Assembly: GCA_011391285.1 (NCBI GenBank)
Contig: JAABQU010000231.1
Location: forward strand, 1 to 21,260
Reading direction: 5' to 3'
DNA from: Thiobacillus sp.
GTDB lineage: Bacteria; Pseudomonadota; Gammaproteobacteria; Burkholderiales; Thiobacillaceae
DNA: 21,260 nt
Shown one piece after another: positions 1 to 7,044 of this stretch. The notes below the pieces were generated by a model. The model was not told the DNA's origin. It searched no databases and saw only the letters and a program-made list of their open reading frames with translations. Numbering within the stretch: position 1 is the first letter of the stretch; each line of letters starts with the position of its first letter. The position numbers were made by a program, and so were the translations under genes.

Positions 1-853
1 GCTTGCCATTGGCGTAATACCACTCCAGCCGCTCGCGCAGCTCGACCTTGATCTGCTCGATCGCGCGCAGGGTCGTCTCGCGCGGCGTGACGTAATGGCT
101 CGACGGGAACACGGTGAAGCGCGACACCTTGGACAGCACCTGCCCGGTGAGTGGGTCGAACAGGTGCAGCGTTTCCACCACGTCGTCGAACAGCTCGACG
201 CGGATCGCGGTCTCGGCGTGTTCCGCCGGGAAGATGTCGATGACGTCGCCGCGCACGCGGAACACGCCGCGCTTGAATTCGATGTCGTTGCGGTCGTACT
301 GCATCTGCGTCAGCCGCGTGATGACCTCGCGCTGGGTCATCTTCTCGTTCTCGCGCAGCAGCAGGATCATGCTGTGGTAGTCGGACGGGTCGCCGATACC
401 GTAGATCGCCGACACGGTGCAGACGATCACGGTGTCGCGCCGCTCCAGCAGCGACTTGGTCGCGGAGAGCCGCATCTGCTCGATGTGCTCGTTGATGCTG
501 GAGTCTTTCTCGATGAACAGGTCGCGCGCCGGCACGTAGGCTTCGGGCTGGTAGTAGTCGTAGTAGGAGACGAAATACTCGACCGCGTTTTCCGGGAAAA
601 ACTCGCGCATTTCAGAGTACAGCTGCGCCGCCAGGGTCTTGTTGGGCGCCATGATCAGCGCCGGGCGCCCCGTCCGCGCAATCACGTTGGCCATGGTGAA
701 GGTCTTGCCCGAGCCCGTCACCCCCAGCAGGGTCTGATAGGCCAGGCCGTCGTCGATTCCCTCGACCAGGCTGGCGATGGCCTGCGGCTGGTCGCCGGCC
801 GGCTCAAACGGCTGAAACAGACGAAACGGGCTATTGGGGAAGGTGACGAACAC
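1..853 (-). CDS. uvrB: Excinuclease ABC subunit B (partial, N-terminal part)
   Basis: UvrB is the damage-verification helicase of nucleotide excision repair; it is loaded by UvrA and then recruits UvrC. The reverse strand reads as the first ~284 residues of a protein of usually about 670; the rest lies off the left edge. Seen directly: a Walker A GVTGSGKT at about residues 44-51, the APNKTLAAQ motif at about 69-77, and the family's damage-probing beta-hairpin signature [12 protein letters not shown] at about 97-108. Later segments include the SAIYGIGDP and [11 protein letters not shown] type motifs. The start chosen is GTG at 853, because no ATG lies upstream in frame and the N-terminus then matches the usual short lead before the GDQP motif (residues 20-23); the ribosome binding site is poor, so the start is uncertain. 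It is divergent from the aminotransferase with only 72 bases between. I saw no CTGT-N8-ACAG SOS box in that gap. Confidence 0.96.
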   Translation of the reverse strand, partial: MFVTFPNSPFRLFQPFEPAGDQPQAIASLVEGIDDGLAYQTLLGVTGSGKTFTMANVIARTGRPALIMAPNKTLAAQLYSEMREFFPENAVEYFVSYYDYYQPEAYVPARDLFIEKDSSINEHIEQMRLSATKSLLERRDTVIVCTVSAIYGIGDPSDYHSMILLLRENEKMTQREVITRLTQMQYDRNDIEFKRGVFRVRGDVIDIFPAEHAETAIRVELFDDVVETLHLFDPLTGQVLSKVSRFTVFPSSHYVTPRETTLRAIEQIKVELRERLEWYYANGK

Positions 854-925
854 AGGTAAAATCGCGCGGCTCAAACTTGTCGATAGTAGCACTTCCGCCC
901 TGGCGGATGCTCTGAAGGAACCACT

Positions 926-2119
926 GTGGAACTCTCCCGCCGCGTACAGGCCATCAAACCCTCGCCCACCCTGGCCGTCACCGCCCGTGCCGCCGCGCTC
1001 AAGGCATCCGGCCGCGACATCGTCGGCCTCGGCGCCGGCGAGCCCGATTTCGACACCCCGCAGCACATCAAGGATGCGGCGATCGGGGCGATCAACAGCG
1101 GCTTCACCAAATACACGGCGGTCGATGGCACGCCCGGCCTGAAGGCCGCAATCATCGCCAAGTTCAAGCGCGACAACGGCTTCGACTACACGCCCAAGCA
1201 GATCCTGGTGTCGTGCGGCGGCAAGCAAAGCTTTTTCAACCTGGTTCAGGCCGTGGTCAACGCCGGCGACGAGGTCATCATCCCTGCGCCCTACTGGGTA
1301 TCGTATCCCGACATCGTCATCCTCGCCGACGGCAAGCCGGTGATCGTCGAGGCCGGCATCGAGCAGGGCTTCAAGATCACCCCGGCGCAGCTGGAAGCGG
1401 CGATCACGCCGAAGACCCGCCTGTTCGTCATCAACAGCCCGTCCAACCCCACCGGCGCGGTCTACACCCGCGACGAACTGGCCGCGCTGGGCGAAGTGCT
1501 GAGGAAGCACCCGCACGTGCTGATCGCGTCCGACGACATGTACGAGCACATCCGGCTCAACGACGTGCCCTTCGTCAACATCCTCAACGTCTGCCCCGAT
1601 CTGTACGACCGCACCCTGGTGCTGAATGGCGTGTCGAAAGCCTATTCGATGACCGGCTGGCGCATCGGCTACGCGGCGGGCCCGGAGGCCATCCTGCGCG
1701 CCATGACCAACGTGCAGTCGCAGTCCACCTCCAACCCCACCTCGATCTCGCAGGTGGCCGCCGAAGCGGCGCTGAACGGCGACCAGGGCTGCATCACGCC
1801 CATGCTCGACGCCTTCAAGACCCGTCACCGCTACGTCGTCGATGCCCTCAACGCCATCCCGGGCTTCCACTGCGTGGACAGCGGCGGCGCCTTCTATGCC
1901 TTTCCCGACGTCCGCCCCGCGATCATGAACCTGCTGGCGCGCGACATCATCGAGGAAGGCACCGACATTGCGTTTTCCGAATACCTGCTGGAATCCGCCG
2001 ACGTCGCCGTCGTCCCCGGCTCGGCTTTTGGTGCCGAAGGCTATATCCGCCTGTCGTTCGCCACTTCGCAGGCCAATCTGGAAAAGGCGCTCAAGCGCAT
2101 CGCCCTGGCGCTGGCCTGA
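926..2119 (+). CDS. aspC: Class I PLP-dependent aminotransferase (aspartate aminotransferase type)
   Basis: This 397-residue protein is a fold-type I aminotransferase of subgroup Ib, the family of bacterial aspartate aminotransferases that can also act on prephenate or aromatic amino acids. It would transfer an amino group from aspartate to 2-oxoglutarate in the cytoplasm. The PLP lysine is K238 in the [10 protein letters not shown] context. The NPTG motif is at about 174-177, the PLP-contacting D and Y lie at about 203-206, and a carboxylate-binding Arg sits in the C-terminal GYIRLSF segment. Length is typical for the family. Translation starts at GTG 926, preceded by a good GAAGGA at 915-920. 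A weak promoter candidate (TTGGGG at 834, 17-base spacer, TAAAAT at 857) overlaps the uvrB start. Exact substrate is not decidable from sequence; the symbol follows common annotation of this family. Confidence 0.9.
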   Translation: MELSRRVQAIKPSPTLAVTARAAALKASGRDIVGLGAGEPDFDTPQHIKDAAIGAINSGFTKYTAVDGTPGLKAAIIAKFKRDNGFDYTPKQILVSCGGKQSFFNLVQAVVNAGDEVIIPAPYWVSYPDIVILADGKPVIVEAGIEQGFKITPAQLEAAITPKTRLFVINSPSNPTGAVYTRDELAALGEVLRKHPHVLIASDDMYEHIRLNDVPFVNILNVCPDLYDRTLVLNGVSKAYSMTGWRIGYAAGPEAILRAMTNVQSQSTSNPTSISQVAAEAALNGDQGCITPMLDAFKTRHRYVVDALNAIPGFHCVDSGGAFYAFPDVRPAIMNLLARDIIEEGTDIAFSEYLLESADVAVVPGSAFGAEGYIRLSFATSQANLEKALKRIALALA

Positions 2120-2165
2120 CCGCTGACCGCTGGCCTCCTGCATCCAGTGCAGGTAGGCTAGCGCC

Positions 2166-3470
2166 ATGTTTCGTACCCCCGACCTGCCCCCCGTCCGCGG
2201 CACCGTATCTTGGCTGCTGCAGCTCGGCTACACCACGGCGCGCCTGTTCCACCAGAACGGCCTGACGAACCACGCCGCCGCGACGGCGTTCTATTTCCTG
2301 CTGTCCGCCACCCCCGTGCTGCTGCTGCTGAGCTACGCCATGCAGTTGCTGGGCCGCGTCGCCGAAAACTCGGTGCCCGCGTCCATCCTGATGGCCGCGC
2401 TCTACGAGCAGCTGCAACTGGAAAAACTGACCGCGCTCGGCTTCATCCCGCAGCAGACCCAGCTCGCGGCCGGCGGCGTCGGCCTCGCCACCCTGCTCCT
2501 GTCTTCGCGCGGCCTGGTCAACACGATGCATGGCGCCTTCCGCATCATTTTCCCCGATCAGATCAAGCGCAACCTGGTGGTGTCGTGGGTGCTGCCGCTG
2601 ATCATCCTGCCTGTCCTGTTCCTGCTGATGGGGCTGGCAGCGATGGCGCAGGTGACGCTGAGCTTCCTGGCGCAGTACGACTTGATCGGCGCGGGCAACG
2701 CACAGGTGCTGCAGGCGCTCAACTCCCTGTTCGGCTTTGCCATGGTGTGGGCGCTGCTATTCGCCGCCTATTGGCGATTGCCGCGTCAGCATCCCCGGGC
2801 GCGTGACGCGGCGGTATTCGCACTGGCCGCCACCCTGAGCCTCGGCTTGCTGCTCACCCTGTTCGGCGCCTTCTTCAAGCTGGAGAACTACCACAACCTG
2901 TATGGCGCGCTGGGCGGCGTCGTGTTCGTGCTGATCGGCGGCTACTTCGCCTTCCTGCTGCTGTATCTGTGGGCGCAGGCCCTGTATGCCTACGGCAAGG
3001 CCGACATCACCGCGCTGGAAAAGCTGTTCCTCGCCGGAACCGGCGAAGGCGCCGGCAAGCTCGAAGGCTTCGTTTTCGGCGATGCCCACCGCCTGTTGGA
3101 AAAATACGGCCAGGTCCACCCACCGGGCCACGTGCTGATCGAGGAAGGCGACGACTCGCGCACCGCCTACTTCCTCTACGCCGGCCGCGCCCTGGTCTAC
3201 AAGGACAGCGAAGCGGGCCGCCGCCACCTGGGCGAACTCCAGGAAGGCCAGCTGTTCGGCGAAATGGCCTATCTGCTGAACGAGAAACGCACCGCCTCGG
3301 TGGTGGCCGACACCGAGATCACCGTGCTGGCGCTGCCGCCGCAGATCATGGAAGAGCTCATGCGCCATTCCGCCCCGCTGTCGCGCCGCATCATCGACAT
3401 CCTGTGCCATCGGTTGGAACGCATGAATCTGGCAACCCAAAATCCCGCTGCATTGGTGGATAAGGGTTGA
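2166..3470 (+). CDS. YihY/BrkB-family inner-membrane protein fused to a cyclic-nucleotide-binding domain
   Basis: The protein has 434 residues. The N-terminal ~290 residues are a YihY (UPF0761, formerly misnamed ribonuclease BN) membrane domain: the [16 protein letters not shown] stretch at 35-50 and the [17 protein letters not shown] stretch at 244-260 are family hallmarks, with about six hydrophobic segments (roughly 38-62, 101-118, 138-165, 185-203, 216-236, 247-272). Residues ~303-420 form a cyclic-nucleotide-binding (CAP/CRP-type) domain, with a phosphate-binding cassette FGE at 364-366 followed by R375-T-A-S. The conserved Glu and Arg suggest it could bind cNMP, but this is inferred. 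The start ATG at 2166 has only a weak upstream AGGTAGG. The gene follows the aminotransferase by 46 bases and its TGA overlaps the -35 box of the tRNA-Asn promoter. The YihY domain has no settled function; the fusion suggests a membrane protein gated or regulated by a small ligand. Confidence 0.9.
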   Translation: MFRTPDLPPVRGTVSWLLQLGYTTARLFHQNGLTNHAAATAFYFLLSATPVLLLLSYAMQLLGRVAENSVPASILMAALYEQLQLEKLTALGFIPQQTQLAAGGVGLATLLLSSRGLVNTMHGAFRIIFPDQIKRNLVVSWVLPLIILPVLFLLMGLAAMAQVTLSFLAQYDLIGAGNAQVLQALNSLFGFAMVWALLFAAYWRLPRQHPRARDAAVFALAATLSLGLLLTLFGAFFKLENYHNLYGALGGVVFVLIGGYFAFLLLYLWAQALYAYGKADITALEKLFLAGTGEGAGKLEGFVFGDAHRLLEKYGQVHPPGHVLIEEGDDSRTAYFLYAGRALVYKDSEAGRRHLGELQEGQLFGEMAYLLNEKRTASVVADTEITVLALPPQIMEELMRHSAPLSRRIIDILCHRLERMNLATQNPAALVDKG

Positions 3471-3495
3471 CCGAAACGCGCGCCATCTCTAGAAT
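3467..3495 (+). promoter_or_regulatory. Sigma-70-type promoter of tRNA-Asn
   Basis: TTGACC at 3467-3472 and TAGAAT at 3490-3495 are separated by exactly 17 bases. The expected start of transcription is near 3502, about seven bases before the mature tRNA. The bases after the -10 box are GC-rich (GCGCGC), as in stringently controlled stable-RNA promoters. The -35 box overlaps the stop codon of the upstream gene. Confidence 0.7.
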
Positions 3496-3508
3496 GCGCG
3501 CTTCCAAT

Positions 3509-3584
3509 TCCCCGATAGCTCAGTCGGTAGAGCGACGGACTGTTAATCCGCAGGTCCCTGGTTCGAGCCCAGGTCGGGGAGCCA
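3509..3584 (+). tRNA. tRNA-Asn (anticodon GTT)
   Basis: This is a complete 76-base tRNA with the 3' CCA encoded. The acceptor stem TCCCCGA (3509-3515) pairs with TCGGGGA (3574-3580), the discriminator is G, the anticodon loop CTGTTAA spans 3540-3546 with GTT at 3542-3544, and the T stem CCTGG/CCAGG pairs perfectly around TTCGAGC. The anticodon reads the asparagine codons AAC and AAU. Its 3' half is repeated as a direct repeat 1441 bases downstream, so the gene appears to be an integration target that stayed functional. Confidence 0.98.
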
Positions 3585-3586
3585 AA
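3544..3586 (+). repeat. Left copy of 43-bp direct repeat (putative attL, within tRNA-Asn)
   Basis: The stretch from the third anticodon base through CCA and two further A residues is found again at 4985-5027 in the same orientation, with a single mismatch (T3559 against G5000). Overlap with a tRNA 3' end is the usual arrangement for att sites of tyrosine-recombinase elements. That this copy is an att site is inferred. Confidence 0.75.
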
Positions 3587-3600
3587 CATAGCAAGCACTC

Positions 3601-3634
3601 AGGCCACTCTTCGGGGTGGCCTTTTGCTTTTCCC
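3601..3634 (+). terminator. Rho-independent terminator after tRNA-Asn
   Basis: A 9-bp stem AGGCCACTC / GGGTGGCCT (one T-G pair) closes a TTCG tetraloop, and the stem is followed by TTTTGCTTTT. It lies 16 bases past the tRNA CCA end and inside the putative element. Confidence 0.85.
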
Positions 3635-3699
3635 TGTTTCTGTATTGGCTCGGGGCCCGCCATGGGTCACGCGCTGATCCACACTTAAAAGGAATCGAG

Positions 3700-3966
3700 A
3701 TGCAGACAGACCAAGTTCTAAGCCACTTGAAAAAACATGGGCAGCTTCTCGACCTGGAAATAGCGTCAGCAACCGGGATTGCACTGGCTCAAGTACGCAA
3801 GTCGCTGGCTGACTTAACGACACGCGGAGAAATATCCCAGTGCAGCGTCACCCTCTTCAATGGCAACAAGCGTATTGATGGTTTTCAGTGCAGGATTTCG
3901 GGCTATGTGCCGCCCGTTGCACCAGGTCGAAAGGCCGGGCCTACCAAAAGCGCCTCATCCGACTAG
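3700..3966 (+). CDS. Small winged-helix-like regulator of mobile-element type
   Basis: This 88-residue protein has a helical N-terminus (about 1-50) with the layout of a winged-helix-turn-helix: a helix with LSHLKKHG, a second with LDLEIASATGI, a recognition-like helix VRKSLADLTTRG, then a beta-wing-like segment. The C-terminal tail is proline- and glycine-rich with APGRKAG and lysines. The start is ATG 3700, preceded by AAAAGGA at 3687-3693; a longer frame from 3616 would run through the terminator and has no support. It is the first gene after the tRNA terminator and is followed 31 bases later by a 57-residue gene. It probably binds DNA and may control the cassette, but target and ligand are unknown. 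Confidence 0.7.
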   Translation: MQTDQVLSHLKKHGQLLDLEIASATGIALAQVRKSLADLTTRGEISQCSVTLFNGNKRIDGFQCRISGYVPPVAPGRKAGPTKSASSD

Positions 3967-3997
3967 AAACGGGTCAGCCATTGAAGGATATGTCGAA

Positions 3998-4171
3998 GTG
4001 AAGCGGCTCAAGGCCCGGGCCGCCAGCGACGATGAGTTCAAGAACGAACTCGGGCGCAGGCCGTTTGCACGCTTCGAGGATGGCTTGGCAGCCGAAGAGT
4101 CCAGCGGGCGATCCCTTCAGCGAGGGGTGATCCCAGTGGGTTTCAACCAATTTAAGGAGCAATACCAGTGA
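3998..4171 (+). CDS. 57-residue hypothetical protein of the tRNA-Asn element
   Basis: I do not recognise a family. The predicted protein is charged, with a helical N-terminal half containing LKARAASDDEF and a central RRPFARFEDGL segment, and ends in FNQFKEQYQ. It starts at GTG 3998 with GAAGGA at 3983-3988 upstream. Its TGA (4169-4171) overlaps the GTG start of the next gene by three bases (GTGA at 4168-4171), which is the arrangement of translationally coupled genes and the best evidence that this short frame is real. A longer in-frame extension upstream would overlap the preceding gene and is unlikely. Confidence 0.5.
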   Translation: MKRLKARAASDDEFKNELGRRPFARFEDGLAAEESSGRSLQRGVIPVGFNQFKEQYQ

Positions 4172-4716
4172 CCAACGCACAACGCCGAGCAGCATGGCTC
4201 GCCAGCCAGGCTGGAGGGGATTCGTTACGGAACGACAGCAAGCCTGAGCCAATGCCCAGGCCAACGCCCAGCAGCGCGTTCTGCCCCCATGAGGCAGGCG
4301 TGTATTACCTGGCTGCCGTGGGTACTGTCGGCACGTTCAAGATGTTCGCCAAGGACCTCAAGCCGCCCGTTCGCACATACGGCATCACCACCATTCGTTT
4401 TGAACTGGATGCTGATACCGGGAAATGGATCTGGTTTGATGGTGAGAAAAATCAATCTCCGCGCAAAACCCAGGATGGTTGGCGTCTTGGCAGCAGGCGG
4501 TTGCACGACACACGCGAAAGCGCAGAGGCCGAGCTTCAGTGCGAGATGGTCAAGAACGGCGACCGGGTGACCAAGGTGCATGACCTGCCCGACGACATGA
4601 CTGCGCTGAAAAAGATCCGTAGCGCCCACCACCCGGACCGCAACCATGGCGCCGACCTGGATCTCTATCAGGCTGTCGTCGAGAAGCTGGACAGGATGCG
4701 CACGGCGATCCAGTGA
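4168..4716 (+). CDS. Hypothetical protein with C-terminal J-domain-like HPD segment
   Basis: The protein has 182 residues. The first ~40 are polar and proline-rich. Residues ~42-135 form an unrecognised, probably beta-rich domain (VYYLAAVGTVG, IRFELD, KWIWFDGE). Residues ~143-178 resemble helices II and III of a DnaJ J-domain: a basic helix KKIRSAH leads into H155-P156-D157, the invariant HPD that stimulates Hsp70 (DnaK) ATPase, then LDLYQAVVEKLDRMR. A clear helix I is missing, so the J-domain is short. The GTG start overlaps the upstream stop and has AAGGAG at 4153-4158. By family knowledge an HPD protein would recruit DnaK to some substrate; which substrate is unknown. It sits in the middle of the element. 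Confidence 0.7.
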   Translation: MTNAQRRAAWLASQAGGDSLRNDSKPEPMPRPTPSSAFCPHEAGVYYLAAVGTVGTFKMFAKDLKPPVRTYGITTIRFELDADTGKWIWFDGEKNQSPRKTQDGWRLGSRRLHDTRESAEAELQCEMVKNGDRVTKVHDLPDDMTALKKIRSAHHPDRNHGADLDLYQAVVEKLDRMRTAIQ

Positions 4717-4747
4717 ACCGTAGCGGAGCCTGACAGAGTCTAAAACC

Positions 4748-4987
4748 ATGCAAAAGACTCAGCCCAACAATCCACTCCACGGTGTCACGCTTGAACAGTT
4801 ATTGAACGAATTGGTTTCGTTCTATGGCTGGGATGCGTTGGGGCGGAAAATTGAGATCCGCTGCTTCACCCATGACCCGAGTATCACGTCGAGCCTCAAA
4901 TTTCTTCGTCGTACCCCGTGGGCACGGGAGCGTGTGGAATCACTGTATATCGAAATGGCACAGGGCATTGCTACCAAGCAGCGGTAA
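4748..4987 (+). CDS. VF530/DUF2132 family small protein
   Basis: This 79-residue protein matches the VF530 (DUF2132) family as I remember it: [17 protein letters not shown] at 7-23, [37 protein letters not shown] at about 48-64. The family is a small fold of unproven function, sometimes named DNA-binding. Length is normal. The ribosome binding site is weak. The stop codon TAA (4985-4987) is formed by the first three bases of the right-hand direct repeat, so the gene's 3' end and the element's edge coincide exactly. It lies 31 bases after the HPD protein gene and may be cotranscribed with it. Confidence 0.85.
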   Translation: MQKTQPNNPLHGVTLEQLLNELVSFYGWDALGRKIEIRCFTHDPSITSSLKFLRRTPWARERVESLYIEMAQGIATKQR

Positions 4988-5027
4988 TCCGCAGGTCCCG
5001 GGTTCGAGCCCAGGTCGGGGAGCCAAA
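4985..5027 (+). repeat. Right copy of 43-bp direct repeat (putative attR, tRNA-Asn 3' fragment)
   Basis: The copy contains the 3' part of tRNA-Asn from the anticodon-loop end through CCA plus AA, identical to 3544-3586 except for G5000 in place of T3559. That change puts a G opposite A in the T stem, so this fragment could not form the normal T arm. There is no 5' half, so it is not a tRNA gene. Confidence 0.8.
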
Positions 5028-5035
5028 TTTGAAGA

Positions 5036-5064
5036 GCCTCGCAGCGTTGCGAGGCATTTTCATT
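5036..5064 (+). terminator. Rho-independent terminator after the tRNA-Asn fragment
   Basis: The stem GCCTCGCA / TGCGAGGC (8 bp) has a GCGT loop and is followed by ATTTTCATTT. It may be the ancestral tRNA-Asn terminator displaced by the insertion. It would also end transcription of the element's genes before the convergent mmsA. Confidence 0.8.
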
Positions 5065-5128
5065 TCTTGCCCACCGTACCACATCGCCAGTCACAACATT
5101 ACCCCAGCGTGCCGCAGACGCGCGTGTG

Positions 5129-6631
5129 CTAGCCCAATGTGGGCATGGCCAGCGTGCTGCCGGTGCGCTCTGCCGGCGCGGGCCAACGGCTGGTGACGAC
5201 CTTGGTGCGGGTGTAGAAGTAAACGCCCTCCATGCCGTGCATGTGGAGGTCGCCGAACAGCGAGGCCTTCCAGCCGCCGAAGGAGAAGAAGGCCATCGGC
5301 ACCGGGATCGGGACGTTGATGCCGACCATGCCGACTTCGATCTCGTTTTCGAAGCGGCGCGCCCAGTGGCCGGAACCGGTGAAGATGGCGGTGCCGTTGC
5401 CGTAGGGGTTGGCGTTGATCAGTTTGACTGCCGCTTCGTAGCTGTCCGCCCGCAGCACGATCAGCACCGGGCCGAAGATTTCCTCGCGGTAGATGTCCAT
5501 TTCCGGCGTCACGCGGTCGAACAGCGTCGGCCCCACGAAGAAGCCGTGCTCGCCCCCGGACACTTCGATGCCGCGGCCGTCGAGCACCAGCTCGGCGCCC
5601 TGGGCGACGCCGCTGTCGATGAGGGAAACAATGCGGTCGCGATGGGCAGCCGAGATCACCGGACCCATGCCGGTGTCGGCTGCATCACCGCGCCCTACCC
5701 TGATCTGCGCCGCCTTGTCCTTCAGCAGCGGCAGCAAACGATCGCCCGCCTCGCCTACCGCCACCACGGTGGAGATCGCCATGCAGCGCTCGCCGGCGGA
5801 ACCATACGCGGCGCCGACCAGGGCATCGGCGGTGAATTCCATGTCGGCGTCCGGCATCACCACGGCGTGGTTCTTGGCGCCGCCCAGGGCCTGCACGCGC
5901 TTGCCGTTGCGGGCCGCCCTTTCATAGATATATTTCGCGACCGAGGTGGAGCCGACGAAGGAAATGGCGCCGACGTCCGGATGCACGAGCAGCGCGTCCA
6001 CCGCTTCCTTGTCGCCGGGCACGACGTTGAAGACGCCGTCGGGCAGGCCGGCTTCCTTGAACAGCTCGGCCATGCGCAGGCTGCACGAAGGCACCTTTTC
6101 CGAGGGCTTGAGCACGAAGGTGTTGCCGCAGGCGATGGCGACCGGGAACATCCACAGCGGCACCATGGCCGGGAAATTGAACGGGGTGATGCCGGCGCAC
6201 ACGCCCACCGGCTGCAGCAGCGAATGGCAGTCGACGCCGCGGCCGACGTCCTCGGCCTGCTCGCCCTTAAGCAGATGCGGCACGCCGCTGGCAAACTCGA
6301 TCACCTCGATGCCCCGCTGCACCGAACCGGCGGCGTCGGCAAGCGTCTTGCCGTGTTCTTCCGAAGCCAGTTGCGCCAGTTCGTCGCGATGCTGCTCCAT
6401 CAACTCGCGGAAGCGGGTGAGAATGCGGGCACGGCGCAAGGGCGTGGTGTCGCGCCAGGCCGGGAAGGCGGCCCGGGCCGCCGCCACCGCGGCATCGATA
6501 TCGGACTGGGATGCCAGCGGCACGCGGCGGATCACTTTGCCGGTGGACGGGTTGAAGACATCGCCCATGCGGCTGCCTCTCGGCTGGACGCGCTGGCCAT
6601 TGATCCAGACATGCAGTTTGTCGGCTGACAT
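5129..6631 (-). CDS. mmsA: CoA-acylating methylmalonate-semialdehyde dehydrogenase
   Basis: MmsA oxidises methylmalonate semialdehyde (valine and pyrimidine breakdown) or malonate semialdehyde to propionyl-CoA or acetyl-CoA with NAD and CoA. The 500-residue length is typical. The catalytic cysteine is C283 in GSAGERCMAIS, the oxyanion Asn is N152 in TPFNFP, and the NAD-binding K175 lies in LKPSEK. Position 250-255 reads GGAKNH in place of the LELGGK of ordinary aldehyde dehydrogenases, so the general-base Glu is absent; this is the known hallmark of the CoA-dependent MmsA group. The ATG at 6631 has AAAGGA upstream. It stands alone: no mmsB or other valine-pathway gene is near, so its role here may be in another semialdehyde or inositol/propionate route. 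Confidence 0.95.
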   Translation of the reverse strand: MSADKLHVWINGQRVQPRGSRMGDVFNPSTGKVIRRVPLASQSDIDAAVAAARAAFPAWRDTTPLRRARILTRFRELMEQHRDELAQLASEEHGKTLADAAGSVQRGIEVIEFASGVPHLLKGEQAEDVGRGVDCHSLLQPVGVCAGITPFNFPAMVPLWMFPVAIACGNTFVLKPSEKVPSCSLRMAELFKEAGLPDGVFNVVPGDKEAVDALLVHPDVGAISFVGSTSVAKYIYERAARNGKRVQALGGAKNHAVVMPDADMEFTADALVGAAYGSAGERCMAISTVVAVGEAGDRLLPLLKDKAAQIRVGRGDAADTGMGPVISAAHRDRIVSLIDSGVAQGAELVLDGRGIEVSGGEHGFFVGPTLFDRVTPEMDIYREEIFGPVLIVLRADSYEAAVKLINANPYGNGTAIFTGSGHWARRFENEIEVGMVGINVPIPVPMAFFSFGGWKASLFGDLHMHGMEGVYFYTRTKVVTSRWPAPAERTGSTLAMPTLG

Positions 6632-6744
6632 CGTTCGTTTCCTTTCTGCAATAGCGCCGCAAGCGCGCGTTAAAGGGGGTGCGAAGCGTTTAGTTTAGTG
6701 CCACACAGCGAAAGGCGCGCGCTGCATTGGGGCTGCTTCAGGCG

Positions 6745-6984
6745 CTATGCCCACCACGGCAGCCTGCCCGCCACCAGAAACACCCCGAGCGGGAAGTCCT
6801 GGAGATCGCGGCCGCGGGCGGCACGAAATCGCACGCGCTCGCCGTCGAGTTCACACAGCCAGGCTTCCTGCGAGATGGGTTCCTTTCTGGCGAACGCGCT
6901 GGGCGTGAACAGTGCGACGTTGGTGCCGCCTTGCGGATCGCGCGCGGAGACGAACTCGAACGCCTCGATGGCGGCCGTGCGCAT
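6745..6984 (-). CDS. 79-residue hypothetical protein
   Basis: The predicted protein is acidic to neutral. Codon choice is strongly G/C at third positions, as in the neighbouring real genes, and the sequence looks protein-like (RDPQGGTNVALF, EAWLCELDGERVRF, and a C-terminal AGRLPWW). The two overlapping plus-strand frames are Arg/Ser-rich and look like shadows. The ATG at 6984 is the first start after an in-frame TAA upstream, and the ribosome binding site is weak. It lies between mmsA (minus, 113 bases downstream of its stop) and the divergent HD-GYP gene. I do not recognise a family. A resemblance to the tail of RES-domain proteins crossed my mind but cannot be supported. It is the only gene candidate in the 413-base gap. 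Confidence 0.55.
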   Translation of the reverse strand: MRTAAIEAFEFVSARDPQGGTNVALFTPSAFARKEPISQEAWLCELDGERVRFRAARGRDLQDFPLGVFLVAGRLPWWA

Positions 6985-7044
6985 CGCCGCGACGCCGTGG
7001 CAGCCTGCTTAAAGTTTGGCTACCAAAACCCGTGAATACCCGTC

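Larger units (their letters stand above)
3544..5027 (+). mobile_element. Putative integrase-less element (or remnant) integrated in tRNA-Asn
   Basis: The segment is bounded by the 43-bp direct repeats of the tRNA-Asn 3' end. It carries four small co-directional genes and has visibly lower GC and looser codon use than flanking housekeeping genes. No integrase, excisionase or transposase reading frame is present in the ~1.4 kb. It could be a satellite mobilised in trans by another element's integrase, or the residue of a larger island after internal deletion. The winged-helix-like first gene is of a kind I associate with mobile DNA of Burkholderiales-type genomes, which is recollection rather than a search result. 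Confidence 0.65.

Noticed and set aside
95..859. 254-residue plus-strand frame
   Set aside because: It is the antisense shadow of uvrB, whose motifs read clearly on the minus strand.
854..925. LexA/SOS box upstream of uvrB
   Set aside because: No CTGT-N8-ACAG match on either strand in the intergenic gap.
3616..3966. Longer 116-residue version of the winged-helix-like protein
   Set aside because: Its extra N-terminus runs through the tRNA terminator T-run and lacks a ribosome binding site, whereas ATG 3700 has a strong one.
4985..5027. Second tRNA-Asn gene
   Set aside because: Only the 3' part is present, with a T-stem mismatch and no 5' half or D arm.
5126..6628. 500-residue plus-strand frame opposite mmsA
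   Set aside because: It mirrors the mmsA frame, is His/Arg/Ala-rich and has no motif; it is a high-GC antisense artefact.
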